Shown here piece after piece: positions 1 through 10,286 of a stretch of DNA of 64,000 nucleotides (the stretch's first letter is position 1; each line of letters begins with the position of its first letter). Made by a program: the position numbers and the translations under genes. The notes below the pieces were generated by a model. The model was not told the origin of the DNA. It saw only the letters and a list, made by a program, of their open reading frames with translations, and did no database searches. Where the stretch lies: positions 1 to 64,000 of the forward strand of contig JBMHCX010000007.1 in assembly GCA_049889695.1 (NCBI GenBank), read 5' to 3'. This stretch comes from WTJH01 sp049889695. Lineage in GTDB: Bacteria > Bacteroidota > Bacteroidia > Flavobacteriales > Flavobacteriaceae.

Positions 1-1
1 C

Positions 2-331
2 TGTAAGCAGTTCAACGCGCGAACACAGGACAAGCAAGGGAAAGTCTTGCCCGTGGTTATTTCTGTATACAAAGACAAATCATTTGAATTTGTAATTAAG
101 ACACCGCCAGCGGCCGTTCAATTGATGGAAGCAGCCAAAGCCAAAAAAGGGTCTGGGGAGCCTAACCGAAACAAAGTCGCCTCTGTTAGTTGGGACCAAG
201 TCCGAACCATTGCAGAAGACAAAATGCCCGATTTAAATGCATTTACAATCGAGTCTGCAATGAAAATGATCGCGGGAACAGCACGTTCCATGGGATTCAC
301 CGTTTCGGGCGATTCACCTTTTCAAAATTAA
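2..331 (+). CDS. rplK: 50S ribosomal protein L11 (5' end outside window)
   Basis: L11 binds the GTPase-associated centre of 23S rRNA and forms the base of the ribosomal stalk. The reading frame is open from base 2 (CKQFNARTQDKQGKVLPVV), so the first start visible in the window, at 47, is internal and the true N-terminus lies upstream. The recognisable L11 stretch is KTPPAAVQLMEAAKAKKGSGEP followed by the C-terminal rRNA-binding domain. It ends 7 bases before rplA. This is the usual rplK-rplA-rplJ-rplL-rpoB-rpoC order, so co-transcription is expected. Confidence 0.96.
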   Translation, partial: CKQFNARTQDKQGKVLPVVISVYKDKSFEFVIKTPPAAVQLMEAAKAKKGSGEPNRNKVASVSWDQVRTIAEDKMPDLNAFTIESAMKMIAGTARSMGFTVSGDSPFQN

Positions 332-338
332 TTAGGCA

Positions 339-1028
339 ATGGCACGTTTAACAAAAAATCAAAAAGAAGCAAGGGCAAAAGTAGACCCGAACAATATCTA
401 TTCATTGAAAGATGCATCTGCCTTGGTTAAGGAAATTTCCTTCGCCAAATTTGATGCTTCAGTGGATTTAGCGATTCGTTTGGGCGTTGACCCGCGCAAG
501 GCAAATCAAATGGTACGTGGGGTAGTTACTCTACCGCACGGTACAGGTAAAACAGTACGCGTTTTAGCTTTGGTAACTCCAGATAAAGAGGAGGAAGCAA
601 AGCAAGCTGGAGCTGATTTTGTGGGGTTAGATGAATACCTCCAGAAGATCAAGGACGGCTGGACAGACGTGGATGTAATCGTTACTATGCCCAGTGTTAT
701 GGGAAAATTAGGCCCCTTAGGTCGTGTTTTAGGACCTCGAGGATTAATGCCTAACCCCAAGACTGGAACCGTAACGATGGACATAGGGAAAGCAGTAGCT
801 GATGTAAAAGGCGGTAAGATTGACTTTAAAGTCGATAAAACTGGAATTGTACACGCAGCTATCGGGAAAGTGTCTTTTGATGCGGAGAAGATTTTCGACA
901 ATGCAGATGAGTTGCTCAAGACCATCGTCAAGCTAAAGCCTGCGACAACGAAAGGAACCTATATCAAGAGTATTTCACTTTCCAGCACTATGAGTCCTGG
1001 AATAGCTGTAGATACTAAAATCGTTTAG
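339..1028 (+). CDS. rplA: 50S ribosomal protein L1
   Basis: L1 binds 23S rRNA at the L1 stalk, helps release E-site tRNA, and in many bacteria represses its own operon. The product is 229 residues, the usual length. The family signature is visible as VIVTMPSVMGKLGPLGRVLG followed by PRGLMPNPKTGTV around residues 110-145. The ATG at 339 gives the standard MARLTKNQKEAR start. It lies 7 bases downstream of rplK and 17 bases upstream of rplJ with no promoter or terminator visible between them. Confidence 0.97.
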   Translation: MARLTKNQKEARAKVDPNNIYSLKDASALVKEISFAKFDASVDLAIRLGVDPRKANQMVRGVVTLPHGTGKTVRVLALVTPDKEEEAKQAGADFVGLDEYLQKIKDGWTDVDVIVTMPSVMGKLGPLGRVLGPRGLMPNPKTGTVTMDIGKAVADVKGGKIDFKVDKTGIVHAAIGKVSFDAEKIFDNADELLKTIVKLKPATTKGTYIKSISLSSTMSPGIAVDTKIV

Positions 1029-1045
1029 TCTTAAATTATTGAATA

Positions 1046-1567
1046 ATGACTAGAGAAGAAAAAGCCCAAGTAATTCAGGATTTAACAGCTGAAATTTCAG
1101 ATGCTAAAACCCTTTACCTAACCGATATCCAAGGTTTAGATGCGGCCCAAACGACTGCTCTTCGTAGAGCATGTCACAAAGCTGGGATTAAACTTTCGGT
1201 AGTAAAAAACACCCTTTTATCGAAGGCCATGGAGGCTTCCGATAAAGACTTTGGGGAATTACAATCCGTGCTGAAAGGAAACACTTCATTGATGTTTTCT
1301 GAGGCTGGAAATACACCCGCAAAGCTGATTAAGGATTTCCGAAAAAAATCGGAAAAGCCCTTATTGAAAGGAGCTTTTATTGAAGAAGCAATCTATATTG
1401 GTGATGATCAGATCGATGCTTTGGTGGCTATCAAGTCACGCGAGGAATTGATTGGAGAGATCATTCAATTGTTGCAATCTCCTGCGAAGAATGTTGTTTC
1501 TGGACTGAAGTCTGGTGGCGGCAAACTCGCTGGAATCTTGCAAACGCTTGCTGAAAAAGAAGCTTAA
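1046..1567 (+). CDS. rplJ: 50S ribosomal protein L10
   Basis: L10 anchors the L7/L12 dimers to the ribosomal stalk. The product is 173 residues, typical for the family, starting MTREEKAQVIQDLTAE. It shows the conserved N-terminal LYLTDIQGLDAAQTTALRR and VVKNTLL elements that bind rRNA together with L11. The C-terminal helix (LAGILQTLAEKEA) is the L7/L12 docking helix. It sits between rplA and rplL in the conserved stalk operon. No separate long leader like the E. coli L10 leader is present, since only 17 bases separate it from rplA. Confidence 0.97.
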   Translation: MTREEKAQVIQDLTAEISDAKTLYLTDIQGLDAAQTTALRRACHKAGIKLSVVKNTLLSKAMEASDKDFGELQSVLKGNTSLMFSEAGNTPAKLIKDFRKKSEKPLLKGAFIEEAIYIGDDQIDALVAIKSREELIGEIIQLLQSPAKNVVSGLKSGGGKLAGILQTLAEKEA

Positions 1568-1627
1568 CATTAATATTTGTACGCACTCGAACTAAACATA
1601 AAATTTCAACACCAAAACATTTTTAAA

Positions 1628-2008
1628 ATGGCAGATTTAAAAGAATTCGCAGAACAGTTAGTCAATTTGACTGTAAAAGAAGTCAACGAACTTGCTGATA
1701 TACTTAAAGAAGAGTATGGCATCGAGCCTGCAGCCGCCGCTGTTGCAGTAGCTGGTCCAGCTGGCGCTGCTGGCGGAGGAGATGCTGCTGAGGAAAAAAC
1801 GGAATTTGACGTAATCCTCAAATCAGCAGGTGGGTCTAAACTCGCTGTAGTTAAACTCGTAAAAGAATTGACAGGTCTTGGGCTAAAAGAAGCCAAAGAA
1901 GTTGTTGACGGTGCACCTAGCCCTATTAAAGAGGGTGTTTCTAAAGATGAAGCTGAAGGTCTTCAGAAGTCTCTTGAGGAAGCAGGTGCAGAGGTTGAGC
2001 TTAAGTAA
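1628..2008 (+). CDS. rplL: 50S ribosomal protein L7/L12
   Basis: This is the multicopy stalk protein that recruits translational GTPases. The product is 126 residues from ATG 1628, which matches the family length and start (MADLKEFAEQLVNLTVKE). An in-frame start at 1577 would add 17 unsupported residues and is rejected. It has an N-terminal dimerisation domain, an Ala/Gly-rich hinge (residues about 36-53), and a C-terminal factor-binding domain with KTEFDVILKSAGGSK and GLKEAKEVVDGAP. A hairpin follows before rpoB. Confidence 0.97.
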   Translation: MADLKEFAEQLVNLTVKEVNELADILKEEYGIEPAAAAVAVAGPAGAAGGGDAAEEKTEFDVILKSAGGSKLAVVKLVKELTGLGLKEAKEVVDGAPSPIKEGVSKDEAEGLQKSLEEAGAEVELK

Positions 2009-2033
2009 GCATACCTCCACACATTTAAGGGTA

Positions 2034-2064
2034 GGCTTTTGAAGTAAAATTCAAAGGCCTTTCC
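2034..2064 (+). terminator. Hairpin between rplL and rpoB (partial terminator/attenuator)
   Basis: A 10-bp stem, GGCTTTTGAA paired with TTCAAAGGCC (one G:U), has a GTAAAA loop and is followed by TTTCCCCTTTT. It lies in the 114-base gap between rplL and rpoB, where many bacteria attenuate transcription so that stalk proteins outnumber RNA polymerase subunits. The U-tract is interrupted by Cs, so read-through into rpoB is likely. The attenuation role is inferred from position. Confidence 0.5.
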
Positions 2065-2122
2065 CCTTTTGCAATAATACGCCCCAAAACACATTCAACA
2101 GGATTGAGTTAAATTTATACTG

Positions 2123-5100
2123 ATGCCGAACACCGCTACGAACCGTATCAACTTTGCAAACGCAAAACACACCCCAAATTATCCTGATTTCTTAGACATT
2201 CAGATCAAATCCTTTCAAGATTTCTTTCAATTAGAGACTAAGTCGGATGAAAGAATAGAAGAAGGATTATTCAACACTTTCAAAGAAAATTTTCCGATCA
2301 CCGATACTAGAAACCAGTTTGTACTTGAGTTTTTAGACTACTTCGTTGATCCGTCACGCTACTCCATACAAGAATGTATCGAGCGAGGCCTAACGTATTC
2401 TGTTCCCTTAAAAGCGCGCCTTAAGCTGTATTGTACGGACGCAGAACACGAAGATTTTGAAACCATCGTCCAGGATGTATTCCTTGGAACGATCCCATAT
2501 ATGACCCCATCGGGGACCTTTGTGATTAATGGTGCTGAGCGAATTGTGGTTTCTCAGCTACACCGTTCTCCAGGGGTTTTCTTCGGACAGTCGTTCCACG
2601 CCAATGGAACCAAGTTATATTCTGCTCGTGTGATTCCGTTCAAAGGGTCTTGGATCGAATTTGCGACAGATATCAATTCTGTGATGTATGCCTATATCGA
2701 TCGAAAAAAGAAATTACCGGTCACTACTCTCTTCCGTGCAATTGGTTACGAGCGCGACAAGGATATACTTGAAATTTTTGACCTAGCCGAGGAGTTAAAA
2801 GTGACTAAAACCGGACTGAAGAAAGCCATTGGACGCAAATTAGCGGCACGTGTCTTAAAAACATGGCACGAGGATTTTGTAGATGAGGATACAGGAGAAG
2901 TAATCTCCATCGAGCGGAATGAAGTGCTGATCGATCGTGATACGGTGATTGAAAAAGAGCACTTAGACGAGATCTTGGAGGCAGATGTTAAAACCATCCT
3001 TTTACACAAACAAGACTCTCAGCTTTCCGAATACGCCATCATCAACAACACTCTTCAGAAAGACCCTACCAACTCTGAAAAAGAGGCCGTAGAGCACATC
3101 TATCGTCAGTTGAGAAATGCTGAACCACCAGATGAGGATACAGCAAGGGGAATTATCGACAAGCTATTTTTCTCGGATCAGCGCTACAACCTAGGGGAGG
3201 TAGGACGATACCGAATGAACAAAAAACTAGGTTTAGATGTTGAAATGGACAAGCAGGTTTTGACCAAACTCGACATCATTACCATTGTTAAATATTTAAT
3301 CAACCTGATCAATTCCAAAGCGGAGATCGATGATATCGACCACTTATCGAATCGTCGTGTAAGAACCGTAGGGGAGCAGTTGTCTTCTCAGTTTGGAGTT
3401 GGTTTAGCGCGTATGGCGCGTACTATTCGCGAGCGAATGAACGTTCGCGACAACGAAGTATTTACACCGATCGATCTGATCAATGCCAAGACTTTGTCTT
3501 CGGTGATTAATTCATTCTTCGGGACCAATCAGTTGTCTCAATTTATGGATCAGACGAATCCGTTAGCAGAAATTACGCACAAGCGTCGTTTATCGGCCCT
3601 AGGACCTGGCGGACTTTCGCGTGAAAGAGCAGGCTTTGAAGTACGTGACGTACACTACACCCACTACGGACGTCTATGTCCGATTGAAACACCAGAAGGA
3701 CCGAATATCGGACTCATCTCTTCTCTTGGGGTGTTTGCCAAAGTAAACAGTCTCGGATTTATTGAAACACCCTATCGTAAAGTCGAAAACGGGAAAATCA
3801 ATTTGGAGGAAACCATTTACCTCAGTGCTGAAGAGGAAGAAAATAAACTCATTGCACAGGCGAATGTGGCCTACAAAGAAGATGGAACCATTACAAACGA
3901 TCGTGTAATTGCTCGGGATCAGGCCGACTTCCCAGTCGTTACTCCCGATCAGGTGAATTACACCGATGTAGCGCCTAACCAGATTGCATCAATCTCGGCA
4001 TCTTTGATTCCGTTCTTGGAGCATGACGATGCCAACCGTGCACTTATGGGCTCTAACATGATGCGCCAAGCTGTGCCCCTTTTACGTCCTGATTCTCCGA
4101 TTGTCGGAACAGGATTGGAGCGCCAAGTCGCTTCCGACTCTCGTGTACTGATCAATGCTGACCGAGATGGAGTAGTGGAATATGTCGATGCCGACCAAAT
4201 CACTATCCGTTTTGACTTAAGCGATCGCGAAAAGTTGATTCGTTTTGAAGGAGAAACTAAAACCTATGACCTGATTAAATTCCGCAAGACCAACCAAGGG
4301 ACTTGTATCAACTTGAAGCCTATTGTTAAAAAAGGCGATCGGGTGAAGAAAGGTCAGGTTCTTTCGCAAGGATATGCTACTGAAGCAGGAGAATTAGCCC
4401 TCGGACGAAATATGAAGGTTGCCTTTATGCCTTGGAAAGGGTATAACTTTGAGGATGCCATCGTTATTTCAGAAAAAGTGGTTCGAGAAGATATCTTTAC
4501 TTCCATCCATATCGATGAATATTCCTTGGATGTTCGAGATACAAAACTCGGTTCAGAAGAACTGACAAACGATATCCCTAACGTTAGTGAGGAAGCGACC
4601 AAAGACTTGGATGAAAACGGAATGATTCGAGTAGGAGCTGAAGTCAATCCTGGTGATATTCTCATCGGAAAAATTACTCCTAAAGGAGAATCCGATCCGA
4701 CGCCTGAGGAAAAATTACTCCGTGCCATTTTTGGAGACAAAGCTGGAGATGTGAAAGATGCTTCATTGAAAGCACCACCATCTTTACGCGGAGTAGTGAT
4801 CGATAAAAAACTCTTTACTCGTTCCATCAAGGACAAGCGCAAGCGCAATCAAGACAAGTTAGAGCTTGAAGCTTTGGAGGATACTTACGAAGAGAAATTC
4901 GAGGAATTGAAGCAAATTTTGGTCGACAAATTGTTTACCATCCTCAATGGTAAGACCTGTCAAGGAGTTCAGAACGATCTCGGAGAAGAGGTTCTTCCAA
5001 AAGGAAAGAAATACACCTTAAAGCTATTGTCTTCTGTAGAAGATTATACTCACCTCACCCGTGGTACATGGACCACTACGGACGAGACAAACGCTTTAGT

Positions 5101-5932
5101 GGCGGATTTGCTTCACAACTACAAGATTAAAGAAAACGATCTTCAAGGAAACTTACGCCGTGAGAAGTTTACGATTTCCGTAGGGGACGAGCTCCCTGCA
5201 GGGATCAAAAAACTCGCGAAAGTATACATCGCTAAAAAGCGCAAGCTTAAGGTAGGTGATAAGATGGCGGGTCGTCACGGAAACAAAGGTATTGTCGCCC
5301 GTATTGTTCGGGAAGAGGAAATGCCTTTCCTAGAAGACGGAACGCCTGTAGATATTGTTTTGAATCCACTTGGGGTACCTTCCCGAATGAATATCGGACA
5401 GATCTACGAAACTGTTTTAGGCTGGGCCGGACAGAAATTAGGGCAGAAATTTGCGACCCCAATTTTTGATGGTGCAACCCTTGAGCAAATCAATGAATTG
5501 ACCGACAAAGCTGGTGTCCCACAGTTTGGTCATACCTATCTCTACGACGGAGGTACAGGAGAGCGATTCGATCAGCCCGCAACGGTTGGGGTGATTTATA
5601 TGCTTAAGTTGGGCCATATGGTAGACGACAAGATGCACTCTCGTTCTATCGGTCCTTACTCTCTCATCACGCAGCAGCCATTGGGTGGAAAAGCTCAGTT
5701 TGGAGGTCAGCGTTTTGGAGAAATGGAAGTATGGGCACTGGAAGCTTACGGGGCTTCAAGCACCCTGCAAGAAATCCTGACCGTGAAGTCAGACGACGTC
5801 ATCGGTCGTGCGAAGACATATGAATCTATCGTTAAAGGAGATTCGCTTCCTGAAGCTGGACTTCCGGAGTCTTTCAACGTATTGATGCACGAACTGAAAG
5901 GTCTCGGTTTAGATATCCGTTTGGAGGAATAA
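2123..5932 (+). CDS. rpoB: DNA-directed RNA polymerase subunit beta
   Basis: Beta subunit of RNA polymerase, forming one pincer and half of the active site. The product is 1269 residues, typical for Bacteroidota. The rifampicin pocket is visible (LSQFMDQTNPLAEITHKRR and then LSALGPGG), with the Asp, His and Ser positions equivalent to E. coli 516, 526 and 531 unchanged. The flap/active-site motif GDKMAGRHGNKG and the C-terminal SLITQQPLGGKAQFGGQRFG are intact. It is followed after 26 bases by rpoC. Confidence 0.98.
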   Translation: MPNTATNRINFANAKHTPNYPDFLDIQIKSFQDFFQLETKSDERIEEGLFNTFKENFPITDTRNQFVLEFLDYFVDPSRYSIQECIERGLTYSVPLKARLKLYCTDAEHEDFETIVQDVFLGTIPYMTPSGTFVINGAERIVVSQLHRSPGVFFGQSFHANGTKLYSARVIPFKGSWIEFATDINSVMYAYIDRKKKLPVTTLFRAIGYERDKDILEIFDLAEELKVTKTGLKKAIGRKLAARVLKTWHEDFVDEDTGEVISIERNEVLIDRDTVIEKEHLDEILEADVKTILLHKQDSQLSEYAIINNTLQKDPTNSEKEAVEHIYRQLRNAEPPDEDTARGIIDKLFFSDQRYNLGEVGRYRMNKKLGLDVEMDKQVLTKLDIITIVKYLINLINSKAEIDDIDHLSNRRVRTVGEQLSSQFGVGLARMARTIRERMNVRDNEVFTPIDLINAKTLSSVINSFFGTNQLSQFMDQTNPLAEITHKRRLSALGPGGLSRERAGFEVRDVHYTHYGRLCPIETPEGPNIGLISSLGVFAKVNSLGFIETPYRKVENGKINLEETIYLSAEEEENKLIAQANVAYKEDGTITNDRVIARDQADFPVVTPDQVNYTDVAPNQIASISASLIPFLEHDDANRALMGSNMMRQAVPLLRPDSPIVGTGLERQVASDSRVLINADRDGVVEYVDADQITIRFDLSDREKLIRFEGETKTYDLIKFRKTNQGTCINLKPIVKKGDRVKKGQVLSQGYATEAGELALGRNMKVAFMPWKGYNFEDAIVISEKVVREDIFTSIHIDEYSLDVRDTKLGSEELTNDIPNVSEEATKDLDENGMIRVGAEVNPGDILIGKITPKGESDPTPEEKLLRAIFGDKAGDVKDASLKAPPSLRGVVIDKKLFTRSIKDKRKRNQDKLELEALEDTYEEKFEELKQILVDKLFTILNGKTCQGVQNDLGEEVLPKGKKYTLKLLSSVEDYTHLTRGTWTTTDETNALVADLLHNYKIKENDLQGNLRREKFTISVGDELPAGIKKLAKVYIAKKRKLKVGDKMAGRHGNKGIVARIVREEEMPFLEDGTPVDIVLNPLGVPSRMNIGQIYETVLGWAGQKLGQKFATPIFDGATLEQINELTDKAGVPQFGHTYLYDGGTGERFDQPATVGVIYMLKLGHMVDDKMHSRSIGPYSLITQQPLGGKAQFGGQRFGEMEVWALEAYGASSTLQEILTVKSDDVIGRAKTYESIVKGDSLPEAGLPESFNVLMHELKGLGLDIRLEE

Positions 5933-5958
5933 TTTGATTAATAGTATCGAACAGTATT

Positions 5959-8900
5959 ATGGCTAGAACCAACGAAACCCTTACCCAAAAGAAATTCAAT
6001 AAAATATCCATCGGTTTGTCTTCCCCTGAAGTCATTCTCGGAAATTCCCGAGGAGAAGTACTTAAGCCGGAGACCATTAACTACCGTACACACAAGCCTG
6101 AAAGAGATGGGCTTTTCTGTGAGCGTATCTTCGGTCCTGTTAAGGATTTCGAATGTGCTTGTGGGAAGTATAAGCGCATCCGCTACAAAGGGATTGTCTG
6201 TGACCGTTGTGGAGTTGAGGTAACAGAGAAAAAAGTACGTCGCGACCGTGTAGGGCACATCAACCTGGTAGTCCCGGTGGCACATATCTGGTATTTCCGT
6301 TCCTTACCGAACAAAATAGGATACTTACTCGGCTTACCGTCTAAGAAATTAGACATGATCATTTACTACGAGCGATATGTAGTGATCCAGCCGGGGTCTG
6401 CTGTCAATGCAGAAGGAGAACCGCTCAATAAAATGGACTTCCTTACTGAAGAGGAATACTTGAATGTTATGGAGCAACTACCTCCAGAAAATCAGTATTT
6501 GGAAGATTCTGATCCCACGAAGTTTATTGCTAAAATGGGAGCTGAATGTCTTATTGAGTTGCTTTCTCGTATCGACCTAGAGTCTCTTTCGTATGAATTG
6601 CGACACAAAGCCAATAACGAAACCTCTAAGCAAAGAAAAACAGAAGCCTTAAAGCGCTTACAAGTAGTCGAAGCCTTCCGCGAAGCTAACGAGCGTCGGG
6701 AGAATCTGCCCGAGTGGATGATTATGAAGGTCATTCCAGTTATTCCACCAGAATTGCGCCCATTGGTGCCTTTGGATGGAGGTCGCTTTGCTACTTCAGA
6801 CTTGAACGACCTTTACCGTCGTGTTATTATTCGTAACAATCGTTTAAAGCGATTGGTCGAAATCAAAGCACCTGAGGTGATTCTCAGAAACGAAAAGCGT
6901 ATGTTGCAGGAATCTGTCGATTCTTTATTTGACAACACGCGTAAGTCTTCTGCCGTTAAAACAGATTCTAACCGACCACTAAAATCCTTGTCCGACTCTT
7001 TAAAAGGGAAGCAAGGGCGTTTCCGTCAGAACCTTCTCGGAAAGCGTGTCGACTATTCTGCTCGTTCGGTAATTGTCGTTGGGCCAGAATTAAAATTATA
7101 CGAGTGTGGATTGCCGAAAGACATGGCTGCCGAGCTCTACAAGCCTTTTGTGATCCGAAAGTTGATAGAAAGAGGTATTGTTAAGACGGTAAAATCCGCC
7201 AAAAAGATTATCGATCGCAAGGAGCCGGTTGTATGGGATATTTTAGAAAATGTTCTTAAAGGACATCCCGTATTATTGAACCGTGCCCCCACACTTCACC
7301 GTTTAGGAATTCAGGCATTCCAGCCTAAATTAATCGAGGGTAAGGCGATTCAATTACACCCACTGGCTTGTACGGCCTTTAATGCGGATTTCGATGGAGA
7401 TCAAATGGCTGTTCACTTGCCTTTGGGACCTGAAGCGATCTTAGAAGCTCAGCTGTTGATGTTGGCTTCGCACAATATCTTAAACCCGGCCAATGGTTCG
7501 CCAATTACGGTTCCTTCTCAGGACATGGTCTTGGGGCTTTATTATATGACAAAAGCCCGAAAATCGACTCCTGAAGTACCGATCAAAGGTGAAGGTCTTA
7601 CCTTTTACAGCGTAGAAGAAGTACATATCGCTTACAATGAAAAGCGAATCGACTTAAATGCTATGATTAAAATCCGCGCGAAGGACTTTAATGAAGCAGG
7701 TGAGTTGACTTATCAGATCATCGAAACAACAGTTGGTCGTGTACTCTTTAACGAAGTGGTTCCTGAACAAGCAGGATACTTTAATGAAGTATTAACCAAG
7801 AAGAATCTTCGTGAAATTATCGGAAGTATTCTGAAGGTGACCAGCGTACCAGAGACGGCAGAATTTTTAGATAATATCAAAGAAATGGGATATGGATTTG
7901 CCTTTAAAGGCGGGTTGTCCTTCTCTTTGGGAGATATCATTATTCCACCGGAAAAAATCGACATGATTGGTCAAGCCAATGATCAGGTAGAAGGAATTAT
8001 GGGGAACTATAATATGGGACTCATTACCAACAACGAACGTTACAATCAGGTAATCGACGTTTGGACCTCTACCAATGCTCAGCTAACGGAATTGGCGATG
8101 AAGCGTATCCGCGAAGATCAACAAGGATTTAATTCTGTATACATGATGCTCGATTCTGGAGCTCGTGGATCGAAAGAACAGATTCGCCAGCTGACTGGAA
8201 TGCGTGGGCTGATGGCCAAGCCTAAAAAGTCGAATGTAGGTGGTGGTGAGATTATTGAAAATCCGATCCTTTCTAACTTTAAAGAAGGATTATCGATTCT
8301 AGAATACTTTATTTCTACGCACGGGGCTCGAAAAGGGTTGGCAGATACCGCCCTTAAGACCGCTGATGCTGGATATCTGACACGTCGTCTGCACGATGTT
8401 GCTCAGGATGTTATTGTAAATCTTGAAGATTGTGGTACCCTTCGTGGTATTGAAGTGAAAGCTTTAAAGAAAAACGAAGAAGTAGTAGAATCGCTTGGAG
8501 AGCGTATCCTAGGACGTGCTTCCCTTAACGATGTGTACGATCCTTCTACGGAGGAACTACTCGTTGCGGCAGGGGAGCAAATCACGGATGCTGCGATCAA
8601 GAAGATCGAAAATACTGCCATTGATACGGTTGAAGTGCGTTCACCTTTAACGTGTGAGGCACCAAAAGGTATTTGTGCCAAGTGTTATGGCCGAAACCTT
8701 GCCACTGGAAACATGGTTCAGCGTGGAGAAGCTGTTGGGGTGATTGCTGCCCAGTCTATTGGGGAACCCGGAACACAGTTAACACTGCGTACCTTCCACG
8801 TGGGAGGAGTTGCTGGGAACATCTCAGAAGAAAACAAGCTGATTACGAAGTTCGACGGTATTGCCGAAATTACCGACCTCAAGACGGTTAACGGAACAGA

Positions 8901-10275
8901 TGCCGACGGCAATGCAGCTGTGATTGTTATTTCACGTACTTCTGAAATCCGTATTTTGGATGCGAAGAGCAAGAACGTACTGGCTACTAAAAACATCCCT
9001 TACGGTTCATCATTATTCATTAAAAATGGTGCTAAGCTGAAAAAAGGAGATGAAATCTGTCAGTGGGATCCATTTAATGGAGTAATTGTTTCAGAATTCG
9101 CTGGAAAAATCAAATTTGAAAATATCGATCAAGGGATTACTTACCAAGTAGAGATCGACGAACAAACAGGTTTCCAAGAAAAAGTTATCTCTGAATCACG
9201 AAACAAAAAAGTGATTCCTACTTTGTTGATAGAAGACACCAAAGGAAACGTGCTACGTTCGTATAACCTTCCTGTGGGTGCCCACCTGATGGTGAACGAT
9301 GGCGACAAGATCGAAGAAGGAAAAATCCTTGTGAAGATTCCACGTAAATCTGCTAAATCTGGAGATATTACAGGAGGTCTTCCACGGGTAACTGAACTCT
9401 TTGAAGCACGTAATCCTTCCAACCCAGCGGTTGTTTCTGAGATCGACGGGGTTGTTTCTTTCGGAAAAATCAAGCGAGGGAACCGAGAAATTGTCGTGGA
9501 GTCCAAGTTTGGTGATCTGAAAAAATATCTAGTAAAACTTTCCAACCAAATTTTGGTGCAGGAGAACGACTTTGTGAAAGCTGGAATGCCACTTTCCGAT
9601 GGGTCTATTACCCCTAACGATATTCTTCGCATCAAAGGCCCAAGTGCTGTCCAGCAGTATTTGGTGAATGAAATTCAGGAAGTTTACCGTCTACAAGGGG
9701 TGAAGATTAACGATAAGCACTTCGAAGTGGTTGTTCGTCAGATGATGCGTAAAGTACGCATCCAATACCCTGGAGATAGTATTTTCTTAGAGAACCAGTT
9801 GGTCTATAAATACGACTTTATCCAAGAAAATGACAAACTCTACGGTATGAAGATCGTTGAGCAAGTAGGGGACTCTGAAAGCTTAAAAGAAGGTCAGTTG
9901 ATTAGTGCTCGACAGCTACGGGATGAAAACTCTCTCCTGAAGCGTGAAGACAAGGCATTAGTGATGGCTCGCGATGCGGAAGCAGCGACAGCTACTCCAG
10001 AATTGCAAGGGATAACAAGAGCTTCTCTTCAAACTAAATCCTTTATCTCTGCGGCTTCTTTCCAGGAAACGACTAAAGTCTTGAACGAGGCTGCCGTTAA
10101 CGGTAAAGAAGACTTCTTAGAAGGGCTAAAAGAGAATGTTATTGTCGGTCATAAGATTCCTGCTGGTACTGGAACACGCGATTACAAAAACATCATCGTG
10201 GGGTCTAAGGACGAGTATAGCAGCTTGTTGGTAAACAAAGAAGAGAATCTGGAAACGTCGGAAACTCCTTCTTAA
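5959..10275 (+). CDS. rpoC: DNA-directed RNA polymerase subunit beta'
   Basis: Beta' subunit, carrying the catalytic magnesium site. The product is 1438 residues. The N-terminal zinc-binding domain shows Cys pairs CACGKYKRIRYKG and then CDRCG (residues about 70-90). The absolutely conserved NADFDGDQMAVH holds the three catalytic aspartates (around residue 475). The second zinc site (CEAPKGICAKCYGRNLA) and the trigger-loop region (GVIAAQSIGEPGTQLTLRTF) are present. It starts 26 bases after rpoB and is followed after 11 bases by the DUF3467 gene. Confidence 0.98.
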   Translation: MARTNETLTQKKFNKISIGLSSPEVILGNSRGEVLKPETINYRTHKPERDGLFCERIFGPVKDFECACGKYKRIRYKGIVCDRCGVEVTEKKVRRDRVGHINLVVPVAHIWYFRSLPNKIGYLLGLPSKKLDMIIYYERYVVIQPGSAVNAEGEPLNKMDFLTEEEYLNVMEQLPPENQYLEDSDPTKFIAKMGAECLIELLSRIDLESLSYELRHKANNETSKQRKTEALKRLQVVEAFREANERRENLPEWMIMKVIPVIPPELRPLVPLDGGRFATSDLNDLYRRVIIRNNRLKRLVEIKAPEVILRNEKRMLQESVDSLFDNTRKSSAVKTDSNRPLKSLSDSLKGKQGRFRQNLLGKRVDYSARSVIVVGPELKLYECGLPKDMAAELYKPFVIRKLIERGIVKTVKSAKKIIDRKEPVVWDILENVLKGHPVLLNRAPTLHRLGIQAFQPKLIEGKAIQLHPLACTAFNADFDGDQMAVHLPLGPEAILEAQLLMLASHNILNPANGSPITVPSQDMVLGLYYMTKARKSTPEVPIKGEGLTFYSVEEVHIAYNEKRIDLNAMIKIRAKDFNEAGELTYQIIETTVGRVLFNEVVPEQAGYFNEVLTKKNLREIIGSILKVTSVPETAEFLDNIKEMGYGFAFKGGLSFSLGDIIIPPEKIDMIGQANDQVEGIMGNYNMGLITNNERYNQVIDVWTSTNAQLTELAMKRIREDQQGFNSVYMMLDSGARGSKEQIRQLTGMRGLMAKPKKSNVGGGEIIENPILSNFKEGLSILEYFISTHGARKGLADTALKTADAGYLTRRLHDVAQDVIVNLEDCGTLRGIEVKALKKNEEVVESLGERILGRASLNDVYDPSTEELLVAAGEQITDAAIKKIENTAIDTVEVRSPLTCEAPKGICAKCYGRNLATGNMVQRGEAVGVIAAQSIGEPGTQLTLRTFHVGGVAGNISEENKLITKFDGIAEITDLKTVNGTDADGNAAVIVISRTSEIRILDAKSKNVLATKNIPYGSSLFIKNGAKLKKGDEICQWDPFNGVIVSEFAGKIKFENIDQGITYQVEIDEQTGFQEKVISESRNKKVIPTLLIEDTKGNVLRSYNLPVGAHLMVNDGDKIEEGKILVKIPRKSAKSGDITGGLPRVTELFEARNPSNPAVVSEIDGVVSFGKIKRGNREIVVESKFGDLKKYLVKLSNQILVQENDFVKAGMPLSDGSITPNDILRIKGPSAVQQYLVNEIQEVYRLQGVKINDKHFEVVVRQMMRKVRIQYPGDSIFLENQLVYKYDFIQENDKLYGMKIVEQVGDSESLKEGQLISARQLRDENSLLKREDKALVMARDAEAATATPELQGITRASLQTKSFISAASFQETTKVLNEAAVNGKEDFLEGLKENVIVGHKIPAGTGTRDYKNIIVGSKDEYSSLLVNKEENLETSETPS

Positions 10276-10286
10276 ATCTCTGAACT

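Noticed and set aside
3509..3610. Possible rifampicin-resistance change in rpoB
   Set aside because: The key Asp, His and Ser positions of the rifampicin pocket are wild type; the N-to-T and S-to-A differences from E. coli look like ordinary lineage variation.
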